In this document: piece by piece, positions 37,619 to 49,797 of the stretch
Layout: each line of letters starts with the position of its first letter
Numbering within the stretch: position 1 is the first letter of the stretch
Origin: Laguncularia racemosa
Lineage: Eukaryota > Streptophyta > Magnoliopsida > Myrtales > Combretaceae
Length of the DNA: 64,000 nt
Direction of reading: 5' to 3'
Assembly: GCA_037954665.1 (NCBI GenBank)
Contig: JBBMOL010000119.1
Location: 1,938,001-2,002,000 of the forward strand
Made by a program: the position numbers and the translations under genes
Notes under the pieces: generated by a model
Database searches by the model: none
The model's input: only the letters and a program-made list of their open reading frames with translations
Told to the model about the DNA's origin: nothing

Positions 37619-38146
37619 TGACGCAGCAAGGAAAGCGTAAAACACGAGACCAATTCTAGGATTGGACCTCACGAATAAACAAAGAATAATCTGAGTTTAT
37701 TCCTTGATAAATCTCAATTGCGCACAATCGAGAAAGCATAGAAATTTTTCTCTAAAAGTGTATATTGAATAAAGGATAAAAGCTCACCCTAAAAATGACC
37801 TAACAACTATATATACTCCTCAGAAAAACAAGTAAAAAAGGAAATATATATGTAAACGTGGAAATAAATATTAGTATACATGTCCGTCATCTGTCTTATA
37901 CACAGCCGTGCATGAAGGCCGTGTAAGCTTCTGGGCGTACTCCTGACATAACACACGGTCGTGCCCCCTGGCCGTGCATGAAGACCGTACATGTTTCTGG
38001 GAGAGATCCTGACGTAACACACGGCTGTGCCTCCTGACGGTGTATGAGGCCGTGTACGTTTCTGGGAATTATCTTGGTATATCACACGGTCGTACTTGTA
38101 ATAGACACGCCCGATATCAACCCGTGTTAGCTACATGTCCTCATCA
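37619..38146 (-). repeat. Inner element 5' LTR (right)
   Basis: 528 bp, TGACGCAGCAAGG to GTCCTCATCA. Co-linear with the left LTR, including the 63 bp tandem array (about 37899-38092). In this orientation it would hold the promoter. An AT-rich box with TATATATACTCC (about 37809-37820) lies inside. Confidence 0.9.
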
Positions 38147-38174
38147 AAGTCCAAAATGCTCTATTAACAATAGG

Positions 38175-41100
38175 TAAGCTTGTAAATTTGAAAAATAAAA
38201 AATTTATTGAGCATAATATTTAATGAATTAAAACTTTAAATGTACGTGAGATTGACAAAAAAAGACATCATTAGTTCAGATTGTAATGTTGATAATATCC
38301 CTTATTTTAAGATATATATATATATGGCTTCTAATAATATAAATAGAGAAAATTATATATTAAAAGATTTTGAGTGAAGTTCAAATAAAGGATAAAGTTT
38401 CAAATACCTAAAGACACTATAACTTCAGTATAATGTAATTAAATCTTGATAATGTGACATGGTAAATACACAAAACATTTATTCTCTTGTATGTAATTTG
38501 TATCATCTATTTAAATGTAATGTTATTTTTTATTTGTAATGTTTTAATAATGCTCATTTTTTATTTATATCATTTTAATAATATTCATCTTTTATTTGAA
38601 CATATTTAAAGGTTTTGGCATTTATTTGAACCTGATCCTTAATATTCACATTCTAATTTGTAATTTTCCTAATATGGCTAATGTTGCTAGGTTTTCGCTC
38701 TTAGAATCCTATGATCAAATTCTAAAATTCAATTCCTTGGAATTTGATTAATAATAAGAGAGAGATATGGTGTAAATTTTTTATAAGAGCTACCATTATT
38801 TTGAGCATAGGAATCCTAATAACATGATTAGTGTTGTTAAGAATTCATTCTTAGAATCTTAAAATCCAAATTCTCAATTCCTTGAAATTTGATTAACAAT
38901 TAAGCATTAACAGTTTATAAACGACATATACGTCACTATTTTGTTTAGTCAACTTGATGTAGAGACATTACAAAATGCATTTCTTTTACAATGCCATCCA
39001 ATTTATGGTTTAATTTAGCCTTTTATAGAACCATCTTGTATTTAACAAAATTACATTACTAAAAGCTTCTATATTCTTGATTTTAGGCCAAGATGCATAT
39101 ACACTCCAAAACTGTTGGTTAGGTGTATAAGAATTCCTTAAACTCTTAATGTATATTTTTATCTCACCATAATCTTAAAAATATACACTTAGTTCATTTG
39201 GCTGTAATGGAATTCTCATTACAACTTTATTTCAAGTGGAATTGCTAGTACTTTATTTACTTGCTTTTTTACCTTCGAATAGCAACTCAATGTGAAATGC
39301 CTATTATGTAAAATATAGAATTGAAATTCTTCAATCCATATACTAAATTGTAATTCAAAAGAAAAGTGAAAATTTTTTCCCCTAACTTGTCCCTATCAAA
39401 ACAAGGAAAGGATAGAGATTGCCCTTATTAGATCAAAATGGAAAAAAGGGAAGATCAACAATGGAATGTATTATTAAAACTTGGAAACCCCAAATTTGAG
39501 CAACGTCGTCCTCTCTTTGTTGTTGTTTAAGCCACAATCGGCGAAGTTGGTTGGTCTTGTAAGGAGCGCTTGGCAAGCAGGGGATTGTTGTGCAATCCGG
39601 CCACTGGACGTCGCTTTGAAGCAGGTCTCCTTCCGAGCTTCCGTTTTGTTATCTGTTTCATTATATGTATAACTATTCTAACTCTTGTGACTGTGCCTTC
39701 TTTGTGTATGATATTCTACCGTTGAGCTTTGTGTAGGAGTTTATGTATATACGATCCTATGTCTAGTGTATACTGTTGTGTGTGTCTGTGCCAAAAGCTT
39801 GGTGTCCTCATCTCAATTGTATGCTATGTGTGAGGTCCATGTGGTTGTGTACATGCTCTTAGAATGGCGAGGATGGTGTGTTGCCCCTATGTAAGCTATG
39901 TGACTGTATGAGTTGTGTGTTTATGCTACTGTACTTGCAGTTTGTGCAGTTTGGAGGGATGACGAGTTGGTGTTTTTTTTTTCTTTTTTCTTCCTAGTGG
40001 ACAAGAAAAAATGTTTGGGTGGAACTTGCCATTTTTGTCCATGGTCTTAAGAAGATAGATAAAGAATAAAGGTGGAATGCAACAAGAAGTAGGATTGAAA
40101 CCATGGAAAATGAAATTTAGTAGTGATGTTTCTTAGTTTTTATGATATAGAGGCTATCATTATAAACGATGCCATACTAGCTTGGGGTTAGGGTTTACAT
40201 CTGGGTTGTATGGTTAATGCTCAGTTTGTGTCATTGATTTTGAGTTTCGTCTGTTTGCATCATCCTTCCAATTTTGGGTTAAGCTTTACCTTTGACTTCT
40301 TCCATGTTTGTCTCTCTGATTTGGGCGTAAGTATAAGCACATGTTGTTCTTGTGGGAAATATTTTACTAAGCTAGGTGTAGGGGCATTTTCGTCTTTTCA
40401 TTGGGTATTCTACATTTATCTTTTCATAATTCTTTCAACTAAACACTATCATGTTTATACTATGACCCAAAGTGAATGTTGTGATACACATTTCAATTCT
40501 ATTACAACTCTATTCCATTTCTCAATAATACCAGTTCCATTCTCCCCTTATTCTATTCAACGAACCTAATGAGCTATTAGTTTCCCAACCATTGTTAAAG
40601 TTGTAAAACTTTGTTATTCATGAGTGTTTTAGAGATAGTTTTGAAAACTTTAGTAACATTAGAGAAGTGAATACATATTTTCAATAGTTATAGGGAGACA
40701 AAATCATATTTTGAAAGAAAAAAATACTTTACATCCATTCATAGTAGACTAGAGGATTATTAAGAAGTAAAATTTAATTTTAATTCAAGTAAAGATAAGA
40801 GGTATCAAAATAAATATATAAGATAGATATCAAAAGGAAAAAGAAAAATAAAAAACACTAGCCCTTCATGCTTTCTAATAGTGGGGTAAGAGTCTTATCA
40901 AAGTTTGGTTTAGGCTTTCCCCCTTGTTTAGGTATACTTCCTCCTAGTCTAGCTATAATAAATACGACTTGAATCATTGAATTGTTTTGAAGTAGAAAAA
41001 TATTGTTTGGTTTTAGTTTTTTGTTTTAGTTATAAATTGCATTTTCCTTGCACCTAGTTTGAGTGGTTTATAAACCTTGTTACTAATCATTGATCCTCTC

Positions 41101-41944
41101 ATTCTAATCCCTCCAATTTTATGTAACTATTAGCACTTGATCTTTTGTCCATCCATCTAGGCCTACATTAAATGACCAGTAAGAGCATCATTCTAATTTC
41201 CTAATCATAGTCCATGGGGCACTAATTCAAGCGGTTACCTTTGGTGTCAATAAAGAACTATTCATATCATTTTAATTTTTTAGTTTGCATTAATCACTAG
41301 TAGTTGATAGATTCAGATTCTATCAAGGCAACTAACTTCTCATGCAATAGCTTCTCTCTAATTTTACCAACCTATTAATGGCCACCTATTGTTAGTTAAT
41401 GACCTTACTTGACCCTAAACATCAATGAACACTTAGCATGAAATCATGTGAGCTAAATTTATTTATAGATTAATATTACGGGGTCGAAATGTAGTATCAT
41501 ATGCTTTACTGGGTTCAATGCAAACAGAGAAGGAAATGATACATTCTACTTTTCTCTTTACTAATACATTCAAGAAGGTAGAGGTTAGGCCATTGGATCC
41601 AACCTAGCAAGACTATTTTTTGAATTGGCATGGATATGCCAGATCAATAGAAAAGGAAAAATAAAGGGAAGAAAAAAAAAACTACAAAATCCAATGTGGT
41701 GTGACAGTGCTCATAGCTAAATGAGTTCATAGGCAAGGTATGGTAAGTGGGCTTGACATGCAAGCATGAGCATGCATGGGCTTCTCCTGTAGGCTATCTA
41801 AGCATGGGCATGCAAAAAATGCATGAGTATGTGTGGATCTAAGCCTATGTATGTGAGGCATGATAAGGTTTGTAAGCTACCCAACAACGATCATGTAAAC
41901 ACGTTAGTATGTGGGCTTTTTTATTTTTTGAAATTAAAATTTAT
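38175..41944. other. Spacer right of the retrotransposon nest
   Basis: No supported gene. At 38676-38760 and 38818-38900 a segment with TTAGAATC, CAATTCCTTG and AATTTGATTAA occurs twice as an imperfect direct repeat. 39480-39970 is less AT-rich but its ORF (39481-39672) recalls nothing. An ATG-started ORF at 40210-40569 (119 residues, hydrophobic, Cys- and Phe-rich) has no recognisable domain and is probably chance. At 41735-41860 the motif GCATG recurs many times (AAGCATGAGCATGCATGGGC and similar). Confidence 0.4.
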
Positions 41945-42386
41945 TGTGCTAGATTTCAGAAGGCAGTTGAATCATTTGGCAGGTAGAAAACATCATGTTA
42001 TGGGGATACCGAAGGTTGTTTTGGTGTTATTACTCTAATATCTAAAGTAGCGCAAGCATTTAATAATATATCGAAGGGAGAGTTGATAGTCAAAAGTTCT
42101 TTACTTGATAGTCTCCCGTCCCTATTTATAGAGATTGAAGGTGATCTTCATATGTAAAGTAAACTAATACTCGAGATTCTCTTTGGATTTTGTGAAGAGT
42201 GTCCATATTACACTTTCATACTTATCCATTTTAGGGATGTGTATGATTAAACTGAGCTAAGGGTCGGAACATGTGGATTGAATCAAGGCAACTTTATTTT
42301 GAGGTCGGCCTAAGCATGTAGAGCTCAGACAAAAGTCTAAGTAGTCAAGATAGGTCTTGGGAGTTTGTACTCAAAAAACTTTATCA
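41945..42386 (-). repeat. Solo LTR related to the outer element
   Basis: It starts TGTGCTAGATTTCAGAAGG and ends AAACTTTATCA. It aligns end to end with the outer element's LTR (TGTTGGATTTTTGGAAGG at the start; TTGAATCA, GAGCTCA-CAA-AGT-TAAGTAG and TCTTGGGAG near the end), but is diverged and about 60 bp shorter than 499 bp. No internal region lies beside it, so it is probably a solo LTR. No clean target duplication was seen. Confidence 0.6.
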
Positions 42387-45110
42387 ATAAAATTGAAATA
42401 ATATTTTAATTAGTTTAAATTTTTTGGATAGTTTACAAATTAATATAATTAGTTTTATTCTTCAATATGCCAGAAATTACATATTCAAAATAATTAATTA
42501 ATTTAAATAACCAAGGGAAGAGGAAGAACCGTTCTATGGTTCCGAAACCGAGAGTGGCACTACCGAGTCCACCATGGAGAGCTGTCTATTAGCTGTTACA
42601 ATACGTGGCCGGTCTAAATGATAATTTATCAATACACTTTTAAACAACCTTTTTTGATCATTCTAATTTTCTTCTTCATTTTAATTGTCTTATCTTAAAT
42701 TATTACAAGTATCCAATCCAATTCTTTAGTTGTTAATTAAATATTTAAATTAATTGATTGCGCAAGACAAATATTTTTCTTTTTTACATAGCATCATATG
42801 AAATAATTGTGTAAAGTGCGTTTTAGATTATCAATTTAGTACCTAAAAATAATTGTCAATGAAAAAAGTGCTGTCTGAGCTGAGCGTGAAAAGTAGTAGG
42901 CAGTTCCCAGAACTCCACTCTCGACTTGGATTATATATGGGAAAAGGTCTGCTCTTAGCCATTCCATTCCACAGACTACCAAATAGAGGCATGGTTATCT
43001 GGAGTGGATTCTTTCTTTTCTAGTAGATGCCGAAGCTGCAACCCCAAGGTGTTAGGGGTGCATTTGTTGATGAGTCATTAATGTTCTTATATGTTTCTTT
43101 TCCCATTTTATGAGGCCCGAGTATTCTCTCTAATTAGCAGCAAAACCCCCAATCTCCATAGAGTTCCATCAATAAGAAAGGATGGAACACCAGCAAGCAC
43201 AAATGACCAATGCACCCAGTTGAGATCCGTGGACCTTTAGATGGGGTAACAGTCAGTTTTAGGACATATAAATGGAATAGGATGCAGAGTTTCATTCAAG
43301 TGACGAATGGAAGAAAAAGGGTAGGGTTAGCTGCACAATGTTAATTGCTTTTGTTAAGGAGTTTATGCCTCCCATTAGATTGAGAAATAACTCTTCTAAG
43401 AAGTCATGAGTTCTTAGATCTTGAATTTCAGCTATTAAATTGACTTTACCGATTGCAAATTAATTTAAACCCTCAATCATAGAGAAATATGACCCAAATA
43501 TGCTTGAGACAATGCAACTATTTGATCAAAAGTTACTACTCATAGGTGTAAGTTAATGCTATAAATTTAAGTAGATAGTTTAGATTAAATTGTTTTAAAT
43601 GAATGGTCCAAATTTGTGATTATACTATACAATCATTTTTAAATAATTGTATCCTAAAAGTCTCTTATAAGCTTACTCCTAAGTTTGTTTGTAAATATTC
43701 TTGTTAATAATATAAATAACTTTATTTGCGAGTTGGTTCATTAACATTATAAATAAGTTTGTTTTCAAGTTAAATTATAAACCAGCTCTTTGATAATATA
43801 AATGAGCCTACTTTTTAGTTTAAATAGGAGTTTAACTTTGACTTATTTAAATAAACGAATTTTATTTTGAATTTTAAATTTAATTTGTTTATGAATCAAA
43901 CTTGAATCGAGTTGAACTCAAGTAATTTGCAAATTGCTTGCTCATTTACTAGCATAAATATTTGTTTCCAAAAAGTGGGATCGATGAATCATGAGACATT
44001 AAAAATGAACACCGGAGATAGGATAGATTTATTTTTGTACTTAATGTTAGACTCATTCCTGTATTACAAACATACTATTATGACAGGTTTTTAAATCTTA
44101 AAAGTAAATTTCATATAAATTGTAACCTAAATATACATATATTGTATCTCAAGTAAAAGTTCTCTTAATTTTTATGTCTCTTTATCTGTTGATTCTTCTT
44201 TATTATTATTGTTTCAGCCCAATTACATGACATATTTTTCAAATTTGGTCATATGATCTGTCGGGTTGGTGGCTATCATGCCACGTGAAAAATCATCAAA
44301 GTAAAAAAGAAAATAGAAGGAATACGTCCTTCACAGAGGACCGTTCCTTAGGCAAGGAATTTACTGGTGGGAGTTGCCTATATAGAGATAGAGTTGCTTA
44401 ATTTGGAAATTTAGTGCCCAATAACTCAATAAAGGTGGCTATGGTTACTTTTTTTTTTTTTAAAGAGTAAAATCTATTTTATAACTTTTTATATTTATAT
44501 AAAATTTACCCAATAAAGTAAAATAAAATTGAGTATAAGCATATATGAGTTATCCATTTACCCTTAACAAAAAATAGAAATTTCCTTAAGAAAAATGGAT
44601 AGTGAAATAATTATTAGCCCAAGTAAATGTGACATAAATTTTGTATATTGCATATTACTATTATTCATTATACCCGGTTATTAATAAGGAAACTACTTGT
44701 GAAAAACTAAAATTTGCTTGTGTATATTCATATATAACCTTTCATTCTTTCTTTTAAAAAAAATCATATAAATATGTATTGAAAAGAAATATTAAGAATA
44801 CATTGTAAATATGCTTCTTTATGTTTGGTTCATGTATGTTTAAACATTTTATCTTAAAATTAAATATTCATACATTTAAATTTATCAAAACAAATGTATT
44901 TTACATTGTATTTTATTATTTTTCCTTTCAATAAAATAATTAAAAAATATATAATATTTTTAAGGGTAAATGGTGATATAAATTAAAAAAAAAATGTTTT
45001 TAGGATTATAAAGACTCAATGTAAAAAATAAAGGCTCCATGTTCACAACTCACGAGTTACACCAACGCGCCGAAACACAAGCGCACACCTGATAATATCC
45101 TTTTAAAGAA
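42387..45110. other. Spacer upstream of eS17
   Basis: Mostly AT-rich. 42520-42610 and 42890-43300 have higher GC content but no open frame or recognisable exon. 44440-45050 is dominated by A and T runs. Confidence 0.4.
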
Positions 45111-45113
45111 TAC

Positions 45114-45189
45114 CTAGGGTTTTTCCTAGCTCATATAAATCTGAGTATTAGCACTGCTTCCTCTCACTTTGCCGCAGAAGAAACCCTAG
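45114..45189 (+). promoter_or_regulatory. eS17 core promoter: telo-boxes and TATA box
   Basis: An inverted telo-box CTAGGGTTTT is at 45114-45123. A TATA-like ATATAAAT is at 45133-45140. A forward telo-box AAACCCTAG is at 45181-45189, in the expected 5' UTR. Telo-boxes near the start site are characteristic of plant ribosomal-protein genes. Confidence 0.65.
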
Positions 45190-45556
45190 CGACCTCCTTG
45201 CAGTCCTCCGCCTTCGCGTCGCTTCGTCCAGTGCAAGGTAACATCTAAACCTGAAAATCACATTACCAGGGTCTTTACTTTGAAATATTGTAACTGATAG
45301 ATGAAGTAAACTAAGGTCTTTACTATGAAGTAGTCATGAATTTTAGCTAGTCAAATTCTTTGTAAGGTTTGTTATCTGGATAGAATTCTTACGTCCTTAT
45401 GAAGTAATCATAAATTCTTTTGTGTTACATAGTACATTTTACGGATCATTAATATGAAATTGTTGCGTATTGTAGTGCTGGATGACTGGATGGATGTGTT
45501 ATTTCTTTGCATTAGTGATTTACTTGTTACTATTCAGGAACAGCTTGTTATCGGAG
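45165..45556 (+). other. eS17 5' UTR exon and leader intron
   Basis: The first exon, roughly 45165-45237, is CT-rich and ends at gtgcaag|gtaaca. The intron is 45238-45537, with acceptor tattcag. Nineteen bases of 5' UTR (45538-45556) precede the ATG. The in-frame codons upstream of 45557 are intronic and are not part of the protein. Confidence 0.65.
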
Positions 45557-45970
45557 ATGGGTCGTGTTCGTACCAAGACCGTGAAGAAGTCCTCTCGCCA
45601 GGTTATTGAGAGGTACTACTCCCGGATGACTCTGGACTTCCACACCAACAAGAAGATCTTGGAGGAGGTTTCCATCATCCCTTCAAAGCGCCTGCGCAAT
45701 AAGATTGCTGGATTTTCCACCCATTTGATGAAGCGTATCCAAAAGGGCCCAGTTCGTGGAATCTCACTCAAGCTTCAAGAAGAGGAGCGTGAGAGGAGAA
45801 TGGACTTCGTGCCCGATGTGTCAGCAATTAAAACTGACGAAATTAAGGTTGACAAGGAGACTCTTGAGATGCTTAGCTCTCTCGGTATGTCTGATATTCC
45901 AGGACTCTCTGAGGTTGAACCTCAGGTGGCCCCTACTCAGATTTTTGGCCGTGGACCCAGAAGATATTAG
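45557..45970 (+). CDS. RPS17: 40S ribosomal protein eS17 (RPS17)
   Basis: This small-subunit cytosolic ribosomal protein is a single uninterrupted coding exon of 137 residues, close to the 130-140 usual in plants. The start MGRVRTKTVKKSSRQVIERY is the strongly conserved eS17 N-terminus. Other family landmarks are the segment ending IIPSKRLRNKIAGF (about 41-54), THLMKRIQKGPVRGIS (about 57-72) and the acidic/basic run QEEERERRMDFVP. The C-terminal tail ends GRGPRRY. It follows a 5' UTR intron and telo-box promoter. PPR4 lies 9 kb downstream on the same strand with a LINE between. Intact and probably expressed. Confidence 0.97.
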   Translation: MGRVRTKTVKKSSRQVIERYYSRMTLDFHTNKKILEEVSIIPSKRLRNKIAGFSTHLMKRIQKGPVRGISLKLQEEERERRMDFVPDVSAIKTDEIKVDKETLEMLSSLGMSDIPGLSEVEPQVAPTQIFGRGPRRY

Positions 45971-47819
45971 GCATAATAGGTTGTCAAGACTGATATTCTA
46001 GATGTTATATTTGATTCAGTATAAGTAGGTTCATTGATGTCTGCAAAGATTATATCTTGGTGAGCTTAATCTACATTTCGTCTCAAGAATCGATTGTCTG
46101 AATCGGACATATGATACTTAAATATTCCAAGTTAAGTTTTGTTCTGCTCTGGGGTTTTTATGTGTTGCTTTTGCCAAAATCATCTCTCTGAAGTCTTCTT
46201 CTTTTATTGTAAGTTTCTTTTTATTATTGTTCTTTTTTTTAATTGATTTAATAGCTGCTTGATTCCTTATTTATGCAATACTGCTATCACAGTAGTTCCT
46301 AGTAGTTGTTTCTACTGTTTGGGTTTTAATTGTTGTTTCTTGATTTGCTCCAAGGCGACTATTTCGGGCTGCAAGCAAATTAGCTGTCATTGTGCTGTGA
46401 CCCAATGGTTCTCTATTCTGCAGTATATGGTTAATTCCATTTACTTTCATCATATAGATAGACGCCTATTGGTAGAATAAATTTATATGTGCTAAGTTTC
46501 ATTTCGTGCATGCTTTTACTTTGATGAGATTAGTCAGTTGAGGGCTGGAGTTGTGTTGGTCTGTGTCAGAGACTTGGTTAGCATCAATTATCTCTAATGA
46601 CTTGAAATTACTTTCAGATTTATCTTTAATGTGTAATATAAAAAGATAGTCCTATATTGAATGATGACTAGAGAGGATAGAGAAAAGCCTTCTGCTGTTG
46701 GTCTGGTGCATCATGACATTTCTATCATGTTTAGGCCTGTAGGATATGGAACTGAAGGATAGAGAGAAGCCAGATGGGAAAGTAGGTATACAAAGCAGTT
46801 TTCTTAAACATGGTTCCATCAAAAAATGACATCTTTAATCATGCTTAGATTTAGCCTGATTGAATGATATGGTAGTGGATAGCTGAGCACTTAGCAGCGC
46901 CATAAACTGAGATGAAATTGCTTTCCTGAATTTGTGTGTGAAAAGGTGAAATTGCTTTCCGGCATTTCTGTGTGAAAAGGTTATAGTTTATTCAAACAAT
47001 ATAATGCTGCTGTTCCTCGTGCTTGATCAATAAAAAGAATGTAACTTTTTCATGGCACTAGGGAGTCACCTAATAATTGGTTCAATTTTGTCACTTAATG
47101 CCGAATGTCAGATGCTCCATTCAACGTGGATTATAATTCACATGTCGGTGTTTTGGGCTAATTGGTTATCTAGGTTCCTAACAGTTTGCAATCACCCCTC
47201 TTTCGAAGCTAAAATGTCTTTTGTGAGGCTGAGCCATGTCCATTCTCTAACAAAATGTTCCCTTTCAGGGAGAGGTATCTGCCTTGACATTTAGTCCAAA
47301 TTAGCATTGGCTGTCAATTTGAGTTATCCTGTCCTTTTGGTAGGGGGAGGGGGAGGAAATTAACTAACCGAATTAAATTAAATTGAAAATATGGAAATAT
47401 TTTTTCAACTTGGTTTAAATAAACCCAAAATTGGAATTGAATTGGTAATTTATAGTTGGTTTAGAGTGATAAATTAAATCATATTGAACCATTGTGCTAA
47501 GCATAACAATATTTTGCTTGTAATTAAAAAAAAATATTTTATTATAATATAATATTTAAAAATAATTTTTAGTTTATATTTTTTATTGAAAGAAGAGCAT
47601 TTTTAAATATTGTTATTTTTGAAAATTTTTTTTAAATATAGCATTTATAAAAATTATTTTAAAAATAAGTTTTGAAGGTGGTTTGTGACTATTTTTTTTT
47701 TTCAAAATTTGTAAAATTTATGTCGAATTTATGCTTTCAGTATAATTTTTAGTGAAGGAGTGTATACTATCTGTACCCTTAAATATATTGCTTGGTGTGG
47801 ATAACGTTTGTATCTTTAA
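45971..47819. other. eS17 3' UTR and spacer
   Basis: The first few hundred bases are presumably 3' UTR. No other gene is supported. A 34 bp direct tandem repeat is at 46913-46980. From 47370 on, the sequence is very AT-rich. Confidence 0.45.
46913..46980. repeat. 34 bp tandem duplication
   Basis: Two adjacent 34 bp copies (46913-46946 and 46947-46980), each starting TGAAATTGCTTTCC and ending TGTGAAAAGG, differ at four positions in the middle. It is a recent local duplication. Confidence 0.85.
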
Positions 47820-48201
47820 TGTAACATTTTTTTATATATATTTCTATACATGGAAATATAACAATTTAATCTTTATAAAAATATCAAAAGGTAACACTAT
47901 TTGATCTTAATTATAGTATACTTAAATTAGTTTTATATATATATATATATATATTATGGATTCTATAACTCAAAATGAACAAAAAGTTATGATTATTTAA
48001 AGTTAGAAAAACAAATTGCATCGGTTTCAATTTTGTTTTTTTCCAACTCATAACTTTTTACTCATTTTGAGTTATAAAGTTTATAATACATAAAAAAAAA
48101 GATTAATTTAAGTGTACTATAGTTAAGACCAAACTGCAATGTTATAAGAGTCAAATTGTTATGTTTTCATGTATTGAAGTGTAAAAAAAAAAAAGGTTAC
48201 A
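47820..48201. mobile_element. Long-armed foldback MITE
   Basis: The two halves are inverted copies of one another. The left starts TGTAACATTTTTTT and the right, complemented, starts TGTAACCTTTTTTT. Both continue with ATACATG-AAA-ATAACAATTT, then GT(A/C)ACTTAAATTA, and further in TTTATAACTCAAAATGA and AAAAAGTTATGA. The arms are about 170-180 bp with little spacer, so transcripts would fold into a long hairpin. No matching target duplication was found. Confidence 0.75.
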
Positions 48202-49544
48202 CTAAAAGCGCGGATGCAATATGCTTGAAGGCACAAATGATGTCCGTGCCTCAGTACAAATTATATTAAATGCGCAGACCCAGTGTGCGTCTTTAATTTT
48301 GTAAATTTTGAAAAAAAAAGAGTCATGGTTTATGTTTACATCTTCGAAACCTATATTTTGAATAATTATTTCGAGTATAATATTTTTTAAATTTAAAAAA
48401 ATCATAATATTTAAGAGTGTTTTCCTTTATTAAAATTTATTTATATTTAAATTTTATGATTATAATTTAACAAATATATATATATATATATATATTAGTT
48501 CAAAATTTATATTATATATTAATTTCAGGAATGAAATTAGTATGTTAATACATATCTGGAATTTTTTAATTATATGAATATTGAATTTATTGTTATATGA
48601 TATTATTAAATAAATTTAATATGTTTAATATGAAATTATATATTAAAAAAATATACTTTTTGATATAAAAAAATATGATAGAATTAGGAAACTAAATTGA
48701 ATCAAATTGAAATTTTATGATTTATAAAAAAAAAAAATTGGATTGTCCGGTTTGATTTGAAATAATAAAAAAATCTAAATTATATTTTTATAATTTGATT
48801 AGGTTAAAATGAAAAATCAAACAAAGCAAGTGTAGTTACCTCTACTCTTTTGATCTTCATTGCTTGATTGTGACTGCTAGGGGGACGGTGCAATCGAATG
48901 GATCCCGTATCCGGAATGATTCAAGGTGCTTTGAAAATCATTTGCTTTGTTTCGGTTTTAAACTTGAGGATGAGATAAATTATTTTATTTTTATCTTATC
49001 ATAATTATCGTCACATGGTAATTGAAAAATAGAAGTTGGAAAGTTGAAATTTATGGATTTTTTTTTTTTTTGCAATATACAATTTTAGAAAAATGAAATG
49101 GCTTTAAGACAAGTGAAGTGGCTTTCTTTCTTGGCCAAAAATATACTTGTCTTTTAAGAAATTAAAAAAATGAATGTTAAATTTGTCCATCTTTATAAAA
49201 ATTTATTAGATATTTTGTTTTGTAAAAATGTAAATATATATATCTATCTTATACTTCCAAAAATAAAAAGAAGAAAAAGATATAAATATGTCTAATTAAC
49301 TTATTTGAAAAAGGAGAATCAAGCAAAATATGGGCTTGTTTGAATTTTTTTTTTAATGTATATTTGAACTGTACCTAATAGGTATTTTATTTATATCTTA
49401 TATTTATAATTATATCTTTACTCTCTTTTTTATCTATTTTGAGATTAATACTTATATTCTTTCGAATAAAAAATAGATTACAAACAAACTAAAAACACAT
49501 ATGAGTCGAACAGAAAAAGACGGAAGACTTTAGTAACTTTTTTT
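48202..49544. other. AT-rich spacer before the LINE
   Basis: It contains a TA microsatellite at about 48474-48496 and many poly(A)/poly(T) tracts. No gene is supported. 48840-48940 is locally richer in GC but carries no ORF. Confidence 0.45.
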
Positions 49545-49797
49545 TTTTAAACCCCTAATCACCCACCTACCCAGACCACCATCGAAAATGTTGACGAAAG
49601 ACCCCCACCACCCCCATGGTGAAACTAGAAAAACCCCCTTCAATCACCAGAGTATCCCAGGCGATCACCAGCCCCCATAACTTTCACCGAATTACCCCAC
49701 AAAAACATCACTCCCTTGGTAACCCAACAAAGAAATAGCAAAGTCACCTTTCAAGCCATTAGGAAAGGACAACTCTGACCAACCCAAAAGTGAAAAC

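Larger units (their letters stand above)
32471..38146 (-). mobile_element. Inner Ty3/gypsy retrotransposon, near full length
   Basis: A 5676 bp element lies between two copies of AAGTC (32466-32470 and 38147-38151), inserted in the outer element's 5' LTR. LTRs are 539 bp (left) and 528 bp (right), both TGACGCAG to CATCA. The interior on the - strand has, in order, primer-binding site, gag with one zinc knuckle, protease, reverse transcriptase, RNase H and integrase, then polypurine tract. The order (integrase last) and motifs make it Ty3/gypsy. The frames carry several stops and catalytic substitutions, so it is dead, although much better preserved than its host element. Confidence 0.9.
26230..38169 (-). 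mobile_element. Outer Ty3/gypsy retrotransposon, Tat lineage, interrupted
   Basis: It is bounded by the 5 bp target duplication ATAGG (26225-26229 and 38170-38174), with LTR ends TG...CA. The left LTR is 26230-26766. The right LTR is split by the inner element into 31990-32470 and 38152-38169. The coding strand is minus: a gag remnant, protease, reverse transcriptase and RNase H fragments are readable, all with stops and frameshifts. The RNase H and protease phrases match the Tat lineage. No integrase can be found between RNase H and the polypurine tract, so about 2 kb expected there is missing. A hAT-like element interrupts gag (30123-31028). Confidence 0.8.

Noticed and set aside
32748..38092. 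Repeats with regular spacing that could suggest a CRISPR-like array
   Set aside because: They lie inside retrotransposon LTRs in both copies, the organism is a plant, and the spacers are themselves part of the 63 bp unit.
40210..40569. 119-residue ATG-started ORF
   Set aside because: It is hydrophobic and Cys/Phe-rich with no recognisable domain, promoter or splice context. Considered a chance frame in a spacer.
45482..45556. Upstream in-frame extension of eS17
   Set aside because: It crosses the 5' UTR intron acceptor at 45537; the conserved N-terminus starts at 45557.
46655..46740. Possible C/D snoRNA (ATGATGA box)
   Set aside because: No matching D box or terminal stem at a suitable distance.
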